56,459 bases of DNA from Candidatus Aminicenantota bacterium (lineage in GTDB: Bacteria > Acidobacteriota > Aminicenantia > Aminicenantales > CALLJL01). Shown in pieces: positions 1-8,177 of the stretch. Where the stretch lies: positions 1 to 56,459 of the forward strand of contig JAOAFQ010000180.1 of the NCBI GenBank assembly GCA_026416195.1, given 5' to 3'. The notes under the pieces are model-generated. The model ran no database searches, was not told the DNA's origin, and worked only from the letters and a program-made list of their open reading frames with translations. The stretch's first letter is position 1. Each line of letters starts with the position of its first letter. Both the position numbers and the translations under genes were made by a program.

Positions 1-3
1 CGC

Positions 4-36
4 TCGTCGGCAGCGTCAGATGTGTATAAGAGACAG
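4..36 (+). other. Residual Nextera/Tn5 sequencing adapter
   Basis: Bases 4-17 match the Nextera read-1 tail and bases 18-36 match the 19-base Tn5 mosaic end (starting AGATGTG, ending GAGACAG). The match is exact and abuts coding sequence at 37/38. This is library adapter left at a contig end, not chromosomal DNA, and should be trimmed. Confidence 0.97.
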
Positions 37-37
37 C

Positions 38-163
38 CGTCTCTTTCGGGAAGAAGGTGTTCCGGAAGAGGAAATTGTTGACCAGCCAAAAAGGCCTCTT
101 TTCATTGAAGTTCCATTCAAGCTTTTCGCTGGTCTTAAAGAAGAAGAGGGAGATAAAAAATGA
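38..163 (+). CDS. C-terminal fragment of an upstream gene (partial)
   Basis: An open frame runs from the adapter junction to a TGA at 161-163 and encodes about 41 residues, ending in a Lys/Glu-rich tail. Its stop overlaps the ATG of the next gene as ATGA, the usual sign of translational coupling, so the two products probably act together. The segment reading RPLFIEVPFKLFAGL loosely resembles the ends of alpha subunits of dye-linked or sarcosine-oxidase-like dehydrogenases, which would fit the flavoprotein that follows. That assignment is a weak inference because the body of the protein is outside the contig. Confidence 0.6.
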   Translation, partial: RLFREEGVPEEEIVDQPKRPLFIEVPFKLFAGLKEEEGDKK

Positions 164-1317
164 ATCGCTCCAATTACGAGGTCATCATCATTGGCGCCGG
201 CTCGATTGGGACACCTACCGCTTTTTCTTTAGCCCGAGAAGGTTTTAAGGTTCTAGTGATTGACCGTAATGCTAGCCCTGGCCAAAGTTCGAATAAAAGA
301 GCTATCGGCGGCCTCCGGGCGACTCATTCTGATCCAGCTAAAATTAGACTTTGTCGCCGTTCGCTCGAAATTTTTTCCACGTGGAAAGAAACCTATGGAG
401 ATGAAATTGAATGGTATAAGGGAGGATATTGTTTCGTGGCCTATGGAGAAAAGGAAGAAAAAACTCTTAAAGAGATTCTTCCCTTGCAGAAGAAATACGG
501 TCTTAAGATAGACTGGCTTGAAGCTGAAGATCTAAGAAAGCTTATCCCTGATCTTAATCCCCGTGGTCTTCGTGGAGGAACTTTTTCCCCTGAAGATGGT
601 CATGCTTCGCCCCTTTTAGCCATCGAAGCTTTTTACCGCCAAGCTAAGAAACTTGGGGCTGAATTCCGATTTAGAGAAAAAGTGATCGCATTTTCCATTG
701 AGGGGGGAAAAATCAAAGGTGTAATAACTGATAAGGGGGCATATGGAGCTGAAGTGGTTATCAATGCGGCTGGAGCGTGGGCTGCCGAAACAGGACATTT
801 GGCTGGGCTTGATCTTCCGGTTATGCCTGATTCCCATGAAGCGGCAGTCACTGAACCCGTGAAACGATTTTTTGACCCGATGGTGGTTGATATTCGGCCA
901 ATGGAAGGTTCAGCTAATTATTACTTTTATCAGCATGCCACTGGCCAAATAATTTTTTGTATTACGCCCAATCCTAACATTTGGGGTTTTGATGAAAGGG
1001 AAACCAGTAGTTTTTTGCCTATGGTCGCTAAAAGAATGATCGAACTTATGCCCCGACTAAAAAATATCCGAATTAGAAGAACTTGGCGAGGCTTATATCC
1101 GATGACGCCTGATGGTTTCCCCATAATTGGGTGGGTTAAAGAAGTCGATGGCCTTCTCTTAGCCATCGGCATGTGTGGCCAAGGTTTTATGCTTGGTCCA
1201 GGCGTCGCTGAATTATTAACCCGAATCATCGCTGGCAAAACTACGCCCGAGGATGAAGAAATCCTTGCTTATCTTTCTCCTTATCGCCAATTTACCAAAG
1301 AGGAAAAACTAAAATAA
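160..1317 (+). CDS. FAD-dependent oxidoreductase, DAO family (sarcosine oxidase beta-like)
   Basis: A 385-residue flavoprotein expected to oxidise an amine or amino acid (sarcosine, proline, glycine or a D-amino acid) and pass electrons to a partner subunit or acceptor. The N-terminus holds a Rossmann FAD-binding motif GAGSIG (residues 12-17), followed at the end of strand 2 by the acidic VIDRN. A DAO-type second dinucleotide segment (VINAAGAWA) lies near residue 200. The C-terminal GMCGQGFMLGPGVAELL is the flavin-contact signature of this family. The length is normal. The start overlaps the preceding stop as ATGA, suggesting a heteromeric enzyme. No signal peptide, so it is probably cytoplasmic. 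The exact substrate cannot be read from sequence. Confidence 0.85.
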   Translation: MNRSNYEVIIIGAGSIGTPTAFSLAREGFKVLVIDRNASPGQSSNKRAIGGLRATHSDPAKIRLCRRSLEIFSTWKETYGDEIEWYKGGYCFVAYGEKEEKTLKEILPLQKKYGLKIDWLEAEDLRKLIPDLNPRGLRGGTFSPEDGHASPLLAIEAFYRQAKKLGAEFRFREKVIAFSIEGGKIKGVITDKGAYGAEVVINAAGAWAAETGHLAGLDLPVMPDSHEAAVTEPVKRFFDPMVVDIRPMEGSANYYFYQHATGQIIFCITPNPNIWGFDERETSSFLPMVAKRMIELMPRLKNIRIRRTWRGLYPMTPDGFPIIGWVKEVDGLLLAIGMCGQGFMLGPGVAELLTRIIAGKTTPEDEEILAYLSPYRQFTKEEKLK

Positions 1318-1320
1318 GAG

Positions 1321-1342
1321 AAAAAAGCTTAATCACTTTTTT
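1321..1342. terminator. AT-rich symmetrical hairpin between convergent genes
   Basis: AAAAAAG (1321-1327) and CTTTTTT (1336-1342) can pair around an 8-base loop, giving an A-tract/T-tract symmetrical element that could terminate transcription from either side. It lies between the convergent flavoprotein and nadK genes and covers the last nadK codons. The stem is almost all A-T, so this is a weak call. Confidence 0.35.
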
Positions 1343-2204
1343 CCGATTTAGGGAGGGCCCCCCACCCAAGCTTATCCTGAAGCAAATCAAAAAAATTGCG
1401 GCGAGGTGAAGAAACCAATTTCAATTCAAGAGAAGCTCTTCTAGTAATAATAATATCCCCCTTCATAAGAAGAACACCCCTCTGACCATCAAGGGAAAGA
1501 TAAACCTCTTCACCGCCCGTTAGCAATTGAGCTTTAACCTCAGAATCGGAAGAAATAACCATCGGCCGGAAGGTCAAAGTGTGAGGGCAGATAGGAGCAA
1601 GAATAATGGCGGGTATATGAGGTTGAAGTATAGGCCCGCCGGCCGAAAGGGAATAAGCGGTTGATCCAGTGGGCGTCGAAATAATCAGACCATCGGCTTT
1701 AAGGATGGCAATTTCCTTCCCATTAATCCATAAGGCAATCTGAATCATTCGGGCCACAGCCCCTTTATTAATAACAGCATCGTTGAGACAGTAATAGATT
1801 TTTCCTTGACAGAAAGTTTCTAGAAGCCACCGAGAACTGATAATGTCCTCTCGACCAGCAAGATAGGCTTCAAGAGTCAACCACATCTCTTCAAGAGGGA
1901 CTTCGGTTAAAAAACCAAGGCGGCCCATATTTATTCCGACCACAGGTACTCCGGCCTGAGCCGCCACGTGGGCCACGCTTAAAAGCGTCCCATCACCGCC
2001 GAGAACGATAACTAAATCAACCTTTGTCGGCAGAACTTCTCTCGGAAAACCGTGGCTAGCCCCAATCTTGCTCGCCGCGGCATCTTCTAAGAAGCACTCA
2101 ATTCCCTTTTTTTCAAGCCAATTTTTAAGTTCAAGAACTATCTGATCAACCCGAGGCGCATGGGGTTTAATAACAATACCGGCCCGCTCAACCTTTCTGA
2201 CCAT
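1329..2204 (-). CDS. nadK: NAD kinase
   Basis: A 291-residue cytoplasmic enzyme that phosphorylates NAD to NADP. The family's GGDGT motif is at residues 69-73 (LGGDGTLLSVA). The NDAVI motif and the glycine-rich TPTGSTAYSLSAGGP follow in the second, beta-rich domain and together make the NAD site. Length is typical of bacterial NadK. The ATG overlaps the end of tlyA by 17 nt, and tlyA-nadK is a frequently conserved pair in bacteria. It is the last gene of the long reverse-strand run and is convergent with the flavoprotein gene. Confidence 0.97.
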   Translation of the reverse strand: MVRKVERAGIVIKPHAPRVDQIVLELKNWLEKKGIECFLEDAAASKIGASHGFPREVLPTKVDLVIVLGGDGTLLSVAHVAAQAGVPVVGINMGRLGFLTEVPLEEMWLTLEAYLAGREDIISSRWLLETFCQGKIYYCLNDAVINKGAVARMIQIALWINGKEIAILKADGLIISTPTGSTAYSLSAGGPILQPHIPAIILAPICPHTLTFRPMVISSDSEVKAQLLTGGEEVYLSLDGQRGVLLMKGDIIITRRASLELKLVSSPRRNFFDLLQDKLGWGALPKSEKSD

Positions 2205-3039
2205 AAATCACCTCCGAAACCATCGCAAGGAGATTCTCTCTCGACCGAAAACTGCTGGCTTTACGCCAGAGGACAAAAAATTCTTGATTACCTCTTTGGC
2301 CCTTAATCGGACAGGCAAAAAGGGCTTCAGGTTGGAACCCTATTTCCTGAGCTTTTTCTAAAACGTGCGAAATAATTTTAAAGTGTTTCTCTGGTGAGCG
2401 GATTATTCCTTTCTTACCGACTTCGCCTTTGCCCGCCTCAAATTGAGGTTTTAACAAAACAATCAAATCTCCTTCTTTCAAAATAGGAAAAAGGGCAGGC
2501 AAAACCTTCAGCACTGAAATAAAGGAAAGGTCAATGGTAATTAAATCAGGCGTTTCCACTATGTCTTCAGCGGTTAAATAGCGAGCATTTTTTTCCAAAG
2601 GAATAACCCGGGGATCGCTTCTCAAATTAAAATCTAGTTGATTAATATTTACATCCACCGCATAAACTTTCTTTGCTCCTCTCTTTAAGAGGCAATCGGT
2701 AAAACCCCCAGTCGAACAACCAATATCGAGACAAATCTTGTCTTGACAATTAAGGCCAAAAGCATCCAAGGCCGCCGCTAACTTTAGACCACCCCGGCTA
2801 ACAAAAGGCATAGGCTGATCAATGGTGATGTCGATAGATAGGGGTAAGAGATCACTGGGTTTAATAATTCTTATCCCGTCGGCTTTAACTTTACCGGCTA
2901 AAATCAAAGCTTTAGCTTTCTCTCGGGTTGGAGCTAGACCCCTCTCTATCAGGAGAAGATCAGCCCTCACCTTCTTAACCTTTCTTTTCTGATCTAGGAC
3001 TCCTGTCTTGGAAGCCGAGCTTTTAAAACTATTTTCCAT
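2188..3039 (-). CDS. tlyA: TlyA-family rRNA 2'-O-methyltransferase
   Basis: A 283-residue protein of the TlyA family, which methylates ribose 2'-OH groups of rRNA cytidines; the old name 'hemolysin' is misleading. After a Lys-rich leader of about 24 residues it has an S4 RNA-binding domain (ADLLLIERGLAPTREKAKAL), then an FtsJ-type Rossmann domain with VSRGGLKL, the SAM motif LDIGCSTGGFTDCLL, DLSFISV and LLKPQFEAG. The leader is longer than in most homologues, and an internal GTG just before the S4 domain is an alternative start. It overlaps dxs by 11 nt and nadK by 17 nt. Confidence 0.92.
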   Translation of the reverse strand: MENSFKSSASKTGVLDQKRKVKKVRADLLLIERGLAPTREKAKALILAGKVKADGIRIIKPSDLLPLSIDITIDQPMPFVSRGGLKLAAALDAFGLNCQDKICLDIGCSTGGFTDCLLKRGAKKVYAVDVNINQLDFNLRSDPRVIPLEKNARYLTAEDIVETPDLITIDLSFISVLKVLPALFPILKEGDLIVLLKPQFEAGKGEVGKKGIIRSPEKHFKIISHVLEKAQEIGFQPEALFACPIKGQRGNQEFFVLWRKASSFRSRENLLAMVSEVIYGQKG

Positions 3040-4900
3040 AAAAAGCTTTAATTTTTTTGATCATTCCTTCTGGATCTAAGCCATAAATTTTTTTTATAGT
3101 TGAGGCTTTCCCGAGAGGATAAATTTCAAGGGGCAAACCAAGACTCAGAAAGCGAAGCCCAAACATCTCGTGCCGATCAAGAAATTCTCTTACAGCACTG
3201 CCAAAACCCCCGGCCAAAACCCCTTCTTCAGCCGTGATAATTACTGAGCCTTTACGGGCAAAGGAAAGGATAATTTCTTCATCTAAGGGCTTGGCAAAGC
3301 GAGCATTAACTACTGCCAAAGAAATTCCCTCTTTTTCCAATTCCCAAGAAGCCTCCAAAGCAGGATAGACCATGCTGCCCAGTGCTAAAAAAAGATCTCG
3401 ACCTTCCTTAAGAATTTCCCCTTTTCCTATAGGAATATGTTCATTAATTGAGGTTAAAGTTACCCCAATGGCTTGACCCTTGGGGAAACGAATAGCTACG
3501 GGTCGACCATAGGTCCAGGCTGATTTGAGCATCGCCCGAAGCTCATTTTCATCTTTCGGGGCCAAGATGACAATATTGGGCATGTGCCTTAAATAAGCTA
3601 AATCATTTATTCCCTGATGGGTGGGACCATCATCAGAAACAATCCCAGCTCGATCTAAAACAAAAACTACTGGTAGATTTTGAAGACAAACTTCATGATA
3701 AACTTGATCATAAGCTCTTTGGAGAAAAGTGGAATAAATTGCGACCACTGGCTTAAGCCCACCTAAAGCCAAACCAGCGGCGAAATTAACCGCGTGTTGT
3801 TCGGCAATCCCTACATCATAAAAGCGCTCAGGGAATTCAGTGGCAAACTGGCTCAAACCTGTGCCTTCAGGCATAGCGGCCGTAATAGCTACGATCTTCT
3901 CATCTTCTCTGGCTAATTCACAAATAGTCTGACCGAAAATTTCAGAATAGGTAGGAATTGATGATTTATCTAATGGTTCCCCAGTCAATCGGTCAAAAGG
4001 TAAAGCCCCATGGTACTTCTCTGGATTGCTTTGAGCTGGTGGGTAGCCTTTGCCCTTTTTGGTGACACAGTGGATAAGGATCGGACCTTCATATTTTTTA
4101 GCTTCTTCAAAAACTTCAATCAGGGAGGGAAGACTATGGCCCTCGACTGGGCCAAGATAGCGAATCCCCAGTTCCTCGAAAACTAAACCAGGAAAAAAGG
4201 TTTTCTTAACCACCTCTTCGATAGCTCGGCCAGCTTTAATCAAGGGCCAACCAACAGCTGGAATATTTTTTAAAAAGGATTTGGCCTGATCTTTAATCCT
4301 TAAATAATGTTGACCTGACACAAGATAAGAAAGATATTTGGAAAGAGCGCCAACATTATGAGAAATCGACATTTCATTATAATTCAAGACAATAATTAGC
4401 TTTTCTCGGAGATGCCCAATTTGATTGAGAGCTTCCCAAGCAACACCACCTGTCAAACTTCCGTCACCAACCACAGCAATAACATGAAAATCATGACCAA
4501 AGTGATCTCTAGCAATGGCTAAACCTAAAGCAGCTGAAAGGGCGGTCGAGGCATGGCCAGTATTATAAACATCATGGACACTTTCTTGTCGACAGGGAAA
4601 ACCTAACAGACCAAAATCTTGACGCAAACGAGGGAAAAGATCGCGGCGCCCAGTTAAAATTTTGTGGGTATAGCATTGGTGGCCCACATCCCATATTATC
4701 TTATCTTGAGGGGAATTAAAAACATAATGAAGAGCTACCGATAGTTCTACAACTCCCAAATTGGAGGCTAGATGCCCACCATTGCGACTGACTACCTCAA
4801 TGATGTAGTCCCTTATTTCTTGGCAAAGAATTTCCAGTTCTTCGATGGAAAGCCTTTTTAGATCTTGGGGTGAATTGATCTTTTTAAGGAGCTCACTCAT
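3029..4900 (-). CDS. dxs: 1-deoxy-D-xylulose-5-phosphate synthase
   Basis: A 623-residue thiamine-diphosphate enzyme that condenses pyruvate with glyceraldehyde 3-phosphate, the first step of the MEP isoprenoid pathway. Family landmarks are the cofactor motif GDGSLTGG followed by NYNEMSIS (usually NDNEMSIS, so Asp to Tyr with both Asn kept), the transketolase pyrimidine-binding domain with GIAEQHAV, and DRAGIVSDDGPTHQG. The length is standard. It sits 2 nt after ispA, the usual dxs partner, so precursor supply and prenyl chain elongation are co-transcribed. Confidence 0.97.
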   Translation of the reverse strand: MSELLKKINSPQDLKRLSIEELEILCQEIRDYIIEVVSRNGGHLASNLGVVELSVALHYVFNSPQDKIIWDVGHQCYTHKILTGRRDLFPRLRQDFGLLGFPCRQESVHDVYNTGHASTALSAALGLAIARDHFGHDFHVIAVVGDGSLTGGVAWEALNQIGHLREKLIIVLNYNEMSISHNVGALSKYLSYLVSGQHYLRIKDQAKSFLKNIPAVGWPLIKAGRAIEEVVKKTFFPGLVFEELGIRYLGPVEGHSLPSLIEVFEEAKKYEGPILIHCVTKKGKGYPPAQSNPEKYHGALPFDRLTGEPLDKSSIPTYSEIFGQTICELAREDEKIVAITAAMPEGTGLSQFATEFPERFYDVGIAEQHAVNFAAGLALGGLKPVVAIYSTFLQRAYDQVYHEVCLQNLPVVFVLDRAGIVSDDGPTHQGINDLAYLRHMPNIVILAPKDENELRAMLKSAWTYGRPVAIRFPKGQAIGVTLTSINEHIPIGKGEILKEGRDLFLALGSMVYPALEASWELEKEGISLAVVNARFAKPLDEEIILSFARKGSVIITAEEGVLAGGFGSAVREFLDRHEMFGLRFLSLGLPLEIYPLGKASTIKKIYGLDPEGMIKKIKAFYGK

Positions 4901-4902
4901 GG

Positions 4903-5757
4903 TTAATTTAGTTCCAGCAATTTAAAACTCAAATATTTTATTTCCGCGGTTAAGAGATTGGCTTTTTGAAGCAAATCAATGGCGTCAAAAACAAGACTTT
5001 GTAGTTTGAGGCTGGCCTTTTCAGGACCAACTAAATGAACATAATTAGGTCTGAACAATTTAGATTTGATAGGTTGACGCGAATCTAGAATATCATCTCT
5101 AATTTGAAAGGCCAAACCAAGGCGGCGGCCAAAATCTTCCATAATTAAAAGCGCTTCGGGAGACGCGCCACCTAAAATCGCCCCCACCTTTACCGAAGCC
5201 ACAATTAAAGCCCCTGTCTTTTTTTCCATTAACTCAATCATTTGGTCTTCACTCAGTTGAGCAGGAGAAGATTTAATATCCATAAATTGACCGGCGATCA
5301 TTCCCTTAGGTCCAGAAAGTCGGCTAATTTCAGCCATGGCTTCGAGTTTTCGAGAGACTAGCTCTGGCGGCATAGGCGCTTCTGACATTACTTCAAAAGC
5401 TAAAGTCAGAAGGCTATCACCGGCCAGTAAAGCCACATCTTCCCCAAAAGCTCGGTGGCATGACGGCTGGCCGCGGCGCCAATCGTCATTATCCATTGAA
5501 GGTAAATCATCATGAATAAGAGAATAGTTGTGAATAAATTCGATAGCGCAAGCAAAGGGAAGAAGGACCTCATGGCTGGCCCCAAACCTTTCCCCAGTAC
5601 AGATGAGGAGAAGAGGACGATATCTTTTTCCCTCAGAAAGGACAGCATAACGCATGGCCGAGTAAAGAGCCGATTCCTCACCTTCAAGAAATCGCCTCAT
5701 ATAAGTCTCAAGCTTTTGCTTAATTTCTTGGAGGCGATTTTTGATTTCCCAAGTCAT
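4903..5757 (-). CDS. ispA: Geranylgeranyl/farnesyl diphosphate synthase (polyprenyl synthetase)
   Basis: A 284-residue trans-prenyltransferase that extends allylic diphosphates with IPP. The first Asp-rich motif is in LIHDDLPSMDNDDWRRG and the second is QIRDDILD. Upstream HNYSLIHDDL and GKRYRP (IPP and diphosphate binding) are normal. After the second motif the usual loop carrying GKxxGxD is replaced by a shorter stretch (SRQPIKSKLFRPNY), about nine residues less than standard, before HLVGPEKA. Catalytic aspartates are intact, so activity is likely; chain length cannot be predicted with confidence. ATGA overlap with xseB upstream. Confidence 0.92.
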   Translation of the reverse strand: MTWEIKNRLQEIKQKLETYMRRFLEGEESALYSAMRYAVLSEGKRYRPLLLICTGERFGASHEVLLPFACAIEFIHNYSLIHDDLPSMDNDDWRRGQPSCHRAFGEDVALLAGDSLLTLAFEVMSEAPMPPELVSRKLEAMAEISRLSGPKGMIAGQFMDIKSSPAQLSEDQMIELMEKKTGALIVASVKVGAILGGASPEALLIMEDFGRRLGLAFQIRDDILDSRQPIKSKLFRPNYVHLVGPEKASLKLQSLVFDAIDLLQKANLLTAEIKYLSFKLLELN

Positions 5758-6047
5758 AAAAGAGATTCCTCTTCGCTGTCGCTTTTCTCAGGCTCTTCCT
5801 TTTCACCCAAGGCTGTGGTTATTTCCCCAAGATTAAAGGGGGCAGCTCTTATTTCACCTTTTTCGTTCTTAAGAAGAATTTCCACTTTTTTCTCCGCTTT
5901 TTCCAACTCTTCTCGCAAAAAGCGCGCTAACTTAACCCCTCTTTCAAAAAGAGCTAAAGATTCAGAAAGGGAAAGACCCCCTTTTTCCATTTGGCTAACA
6001 ATATTTTCAAGTTCAGCTAAAGCTTTTTCAAAAGTTAGAGAACTCAT
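5754..6047 (-). CDS. xseB: Exodeoxyribonuclease VII small subunit
   Basis: A 97-residue protein that wraps around XseA to form exonuclease VII, which degrades single-stranded DNA in both directions. It has the family pattern FEKALAELENIVSQMEKGG followed by LSESLALFERGVKLARFLREEL, two helices forming a coiled hairpin. The acidic tail (about 25 residues) is dispensable-looking. It overlaps xseA by 4 nt and ispA by 4 nt, in the conserved order xseA-xseB-ispA-dxs. Confidence 0.95.
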   Translation of the reverse strand: MSSLTFEKALAELENIVSQMEKGGLSLSESLALFERGVKLARFLREELEKAEKKVEILLKNEKGEIRAAPFNLGEITTALGEKEEPEKSDSEEESLL

Positions 6048-7378
6048 TTTTTCTCCTTATAAATTCTAGATTCAATTGGCCTGAATTTGTCCACTTCTGT
6101 CACCAAACATTGAAACTCACCACGCCAGAAAGAAACTACAAGTTCATCTTTTTCATTAACTTCATCAATGGATTGAACGAGATGATTACCATCCATCCAA
6201 CAAAGGGTATAGCCTCTTTCCAGTATATTTAACGGGCTCAAAGCATGCAACTTTGAAGCCAGCTTTTCCCACAAGCCTTTTCTTTCTTGAAAATCCCTTT
6301 TGATTTCGGAGCGAAGCTTTTCGAGAAGAAGGGCCACTTTGAGCCTATTTTGCGCCACCTGTCGAATTTGAGATCGGATCGCTTCTCTGGCTCTTTCCTC
6401 AAGGTCATCGATCCTCTGAGTTTGATGACGTAACCAGAGCCTGAACCCTTGAAAAACTCGATTTTCAGCAAGTCGATGAACTTCATTCCATCGTCGTTGC
6501 AAACCAAGCTCAAGACATTTAAAAAGAGATTTTTCGAGACTACTTAATCTTTCGACTATAGCTTCCTCTTTCTCAATGACCAGTTCGGCCGCAGCTGAAG
6601 GAGTCGACGCTCTCACGTCAGCCACAAAATCAGCAGTGGTAAAATCAACTTCATGACCAACAGCCGAAATGAGTGGAATAGAAGAATGAAAAATAGCTCG
6701 AGCCACCTTTTCTTCATTAAAAGCCCATAAATCCTCAATCGAGCCACCACCTCGACCAACAATAATGACATCAATATCAGGTTGTCGATTCAAGTATTCT
6801 ATGCCTTCGACGATTTCCTCGGCCGCTCCATCTCCCTGAACTCTCACTGGATAAATTAGGATATGAAGCCGAGCAAACCGTCTTTCTAAAATCCTTAGAA
6901 TATCGACAATAGCTGCGCCCCGAGGCGAAGTAACCAGACCAATTTTCTTAGGTAAAAGAGGCAATTTTTTCTTATGCTGAGGATCAAACAGACCTTCCGC
7001 TCTAAGTTTTTCCTTAAGTTGTTCAAAAGCGAGCTGAAGAGCCCCCTTGCCTTTAGGTTCCATGACTTCAACGACAATCTGATACTCACCCCGCGGCTCA
7101 TAAACCGTTAATCGACCACGACATATAACTTTAAGGCCATCTTTAATTTCAAAAGCCACTTGGCGGGCTTCAGCCCTAAACATCACTGCCTTCAGCTGAG
7201 CCCTTTCATCCTTTAAAGTAAAATAAAGGTGACCAGAAAGATGGCGACGAAAATTTGAAATTTCGCCTTCGACCCAAACAAAAGGAAAAGAGCTTTCAAT
7301 TTCCAGTTTAATAATCTCGGTTAATTCGCTGACCGTATAAACTCGGTCATGAAGAACAAGACTATCAAACTTACTCAT
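6044..7378 (-). CDS. xseA: Exodeoxyribonuclease VII large subunit
   Basis: A 444-residue catalytic subunit of exonuclease VII. It has an N-terminal OB-fold (residues about 10-110; VWVEGEISNFRRHLSGHLYFTLKD), the catalytic domain with KKIGLVTSPRGAAIVDIL and VIIVGRGGGSIEDLWAFNEE, VGHEVDFTTADFVADVRA, a long coiled-coil that binds XseB (about 270-370), and the C-terminal LERGYTLCW segment. Length is normal. Start ATG overlaps the end of ymdB by 8 nt. Confidence 0.97.
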   Translation of the reverse strand: MSKFDSLVLHDRVYTVSELTEIIKLEIESSFPFVWVEGEISNFRRHLSGHLYFTLKDERAQLKAVMFRAEARQVAFEIKDGLKVICRGRLTVYEPRGEYQIVVEVMEPKGKGALQLAFEQLKEKLRAEGLFDPQHKKKLPLLPKKIGLVTSPRGAAIVDILRILERRFARLHILIYPVRVQGDGAAEEIVEGIEYLNRQPDIDVIIVGRGGGSIEDLWAFNEEKVARAIFHSSIPLISAVGHEVDFTTADFVADVRASTPSAAAELVIEKEEAIVERLSSLEKSLFKCLELGLQRRWNEVHRLAENRVFQGFRLWLRHQTQRIDDLEERAREAIRSQIRQVAQNRLKVALLLEKLRSEIKRDFQERKGLWEKLASKLHALSPLNILERGYTLCWMDGNHLVQSIDEVNEKDELVVSFWRGEFQCLVTEVDKFRPIESRIYKEKK

Positions 7379-8177
7379 CTTGTTTCACTTCTCCCGTCAC
7401 CTGAAGACGTTTAATTGACAAGGCCAGGCCAGTCTTAGAGTCAATTTCCACCCAGAAAGCGGAAAGAATCGCCCCCTCTTTTGCTGGTTCAAATTTTTGG
7501 GGTCTAGCCGTCAGAAATCGAGCTATAGCCTGATCGCGACGAATGCCAATAACCGAATTTTGAGCGCCAACCATCCCCACATCTGTAATATAAGCAGTTC
7601 CTCCAGGCAAAATCCGTTCATCAGCGGTTGGCACATGAGTATGGGTGCCGACTACAGCGGAAACGCGACCATCGAGATACCAACCCATAGCCTGTTTTTC
7701 AGAGGTAGCTTCAGCATGGAAATCAACAACAATAATAGGAGTAATCTGGCGTAATCGCGGTATGATTTCATCGGCCACTCGGAAAGGACAATCGATCGGT
7801 TCCATAAAGACCCTTCCCTGCAAATTTAAAATAGCTACCTTGATTTCCTCTTCCAATGAAAAAAGATAATCCCCTTTTCCTGGATTGCCGGGAGGATAAT
7901 TGGCTGGCCGAAGCACTCTTGGCTCGGTTTCTAGGAAGGAAACCCCTTCTTTTTTATCCCAAATATGATTTCCTGATGTCAGAACATCAACTATTTTCAA
8001 GAGTTCCTGTGCCACTTCGGAAGTAAGGCCAACTCCTCCCGCCGCATTTTCTGCATTGGCAATCGTTAAATCAGGTTGGAGCTCCTTTTTCAATTCGCTC
8101 AGATACCGAGCCAAAATGCGTCTTCCCGGACGACCAATAATATCGCCCAAAAAAAGCAATCTTATTTTATCGCGCAT
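7371..8177 (-). CDS. ymdB: YmdB-family metallophosphoesterase
   Basis: A 268-residue dimetal phosphoesterase of the YmdB/TIGR00282 family, whose Bacillus member hydrolyses cyclic nucleotides and affects biofilm formation. Metal-ligand motifs are visible in order: [55 protein letters not shown] and DVGMVG. It lies directly downstream of rny with an 11-nt overlap, the arrangement also seen in Firmicutes, supporting a link to RNA turnover. It is cytoplasmic with no signal peptide. Confidence 0.93.
   Translation of the reverse strand: MRDKIRLLFLGDIIGRPGRRILARYLSELKKELQPDLTIANAENAAGGVGLTSEVAQELLKIVDVLTSGNHIWDKKEGVSFLETEPRVLRPANYPPGNPGKGDYLFSLEEEIKVAILNLQGRVFMEPIDCPFRVADEIIPRLRQITPIIVVDFHAEATSEKQAMGWYLDGRVSAVVGTHTHVPTADERILPGGTAYITDVGMVGAQNSVIGIRRDQAIARFLTARPQKFEPAKEGAILSAFWVEIDSKTGLALSIKRLQVTGEVKQDE

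Noticed and set aside
57-248. 63-codon forward ORF at the left edge
   Set aside because: It overlaps both the partial upstream gene and the DAO flavoprotein in another frame and has no recognisable protein pattern.
5512-6069. 185-codon forward ORF antisense to ispA-xseB-xseA
   Set aside because: It is a mirror of three confidently identified genes; its Ser/Phe/Lys-rich composition is what antisense of Glu/Leu-rich coding yields.
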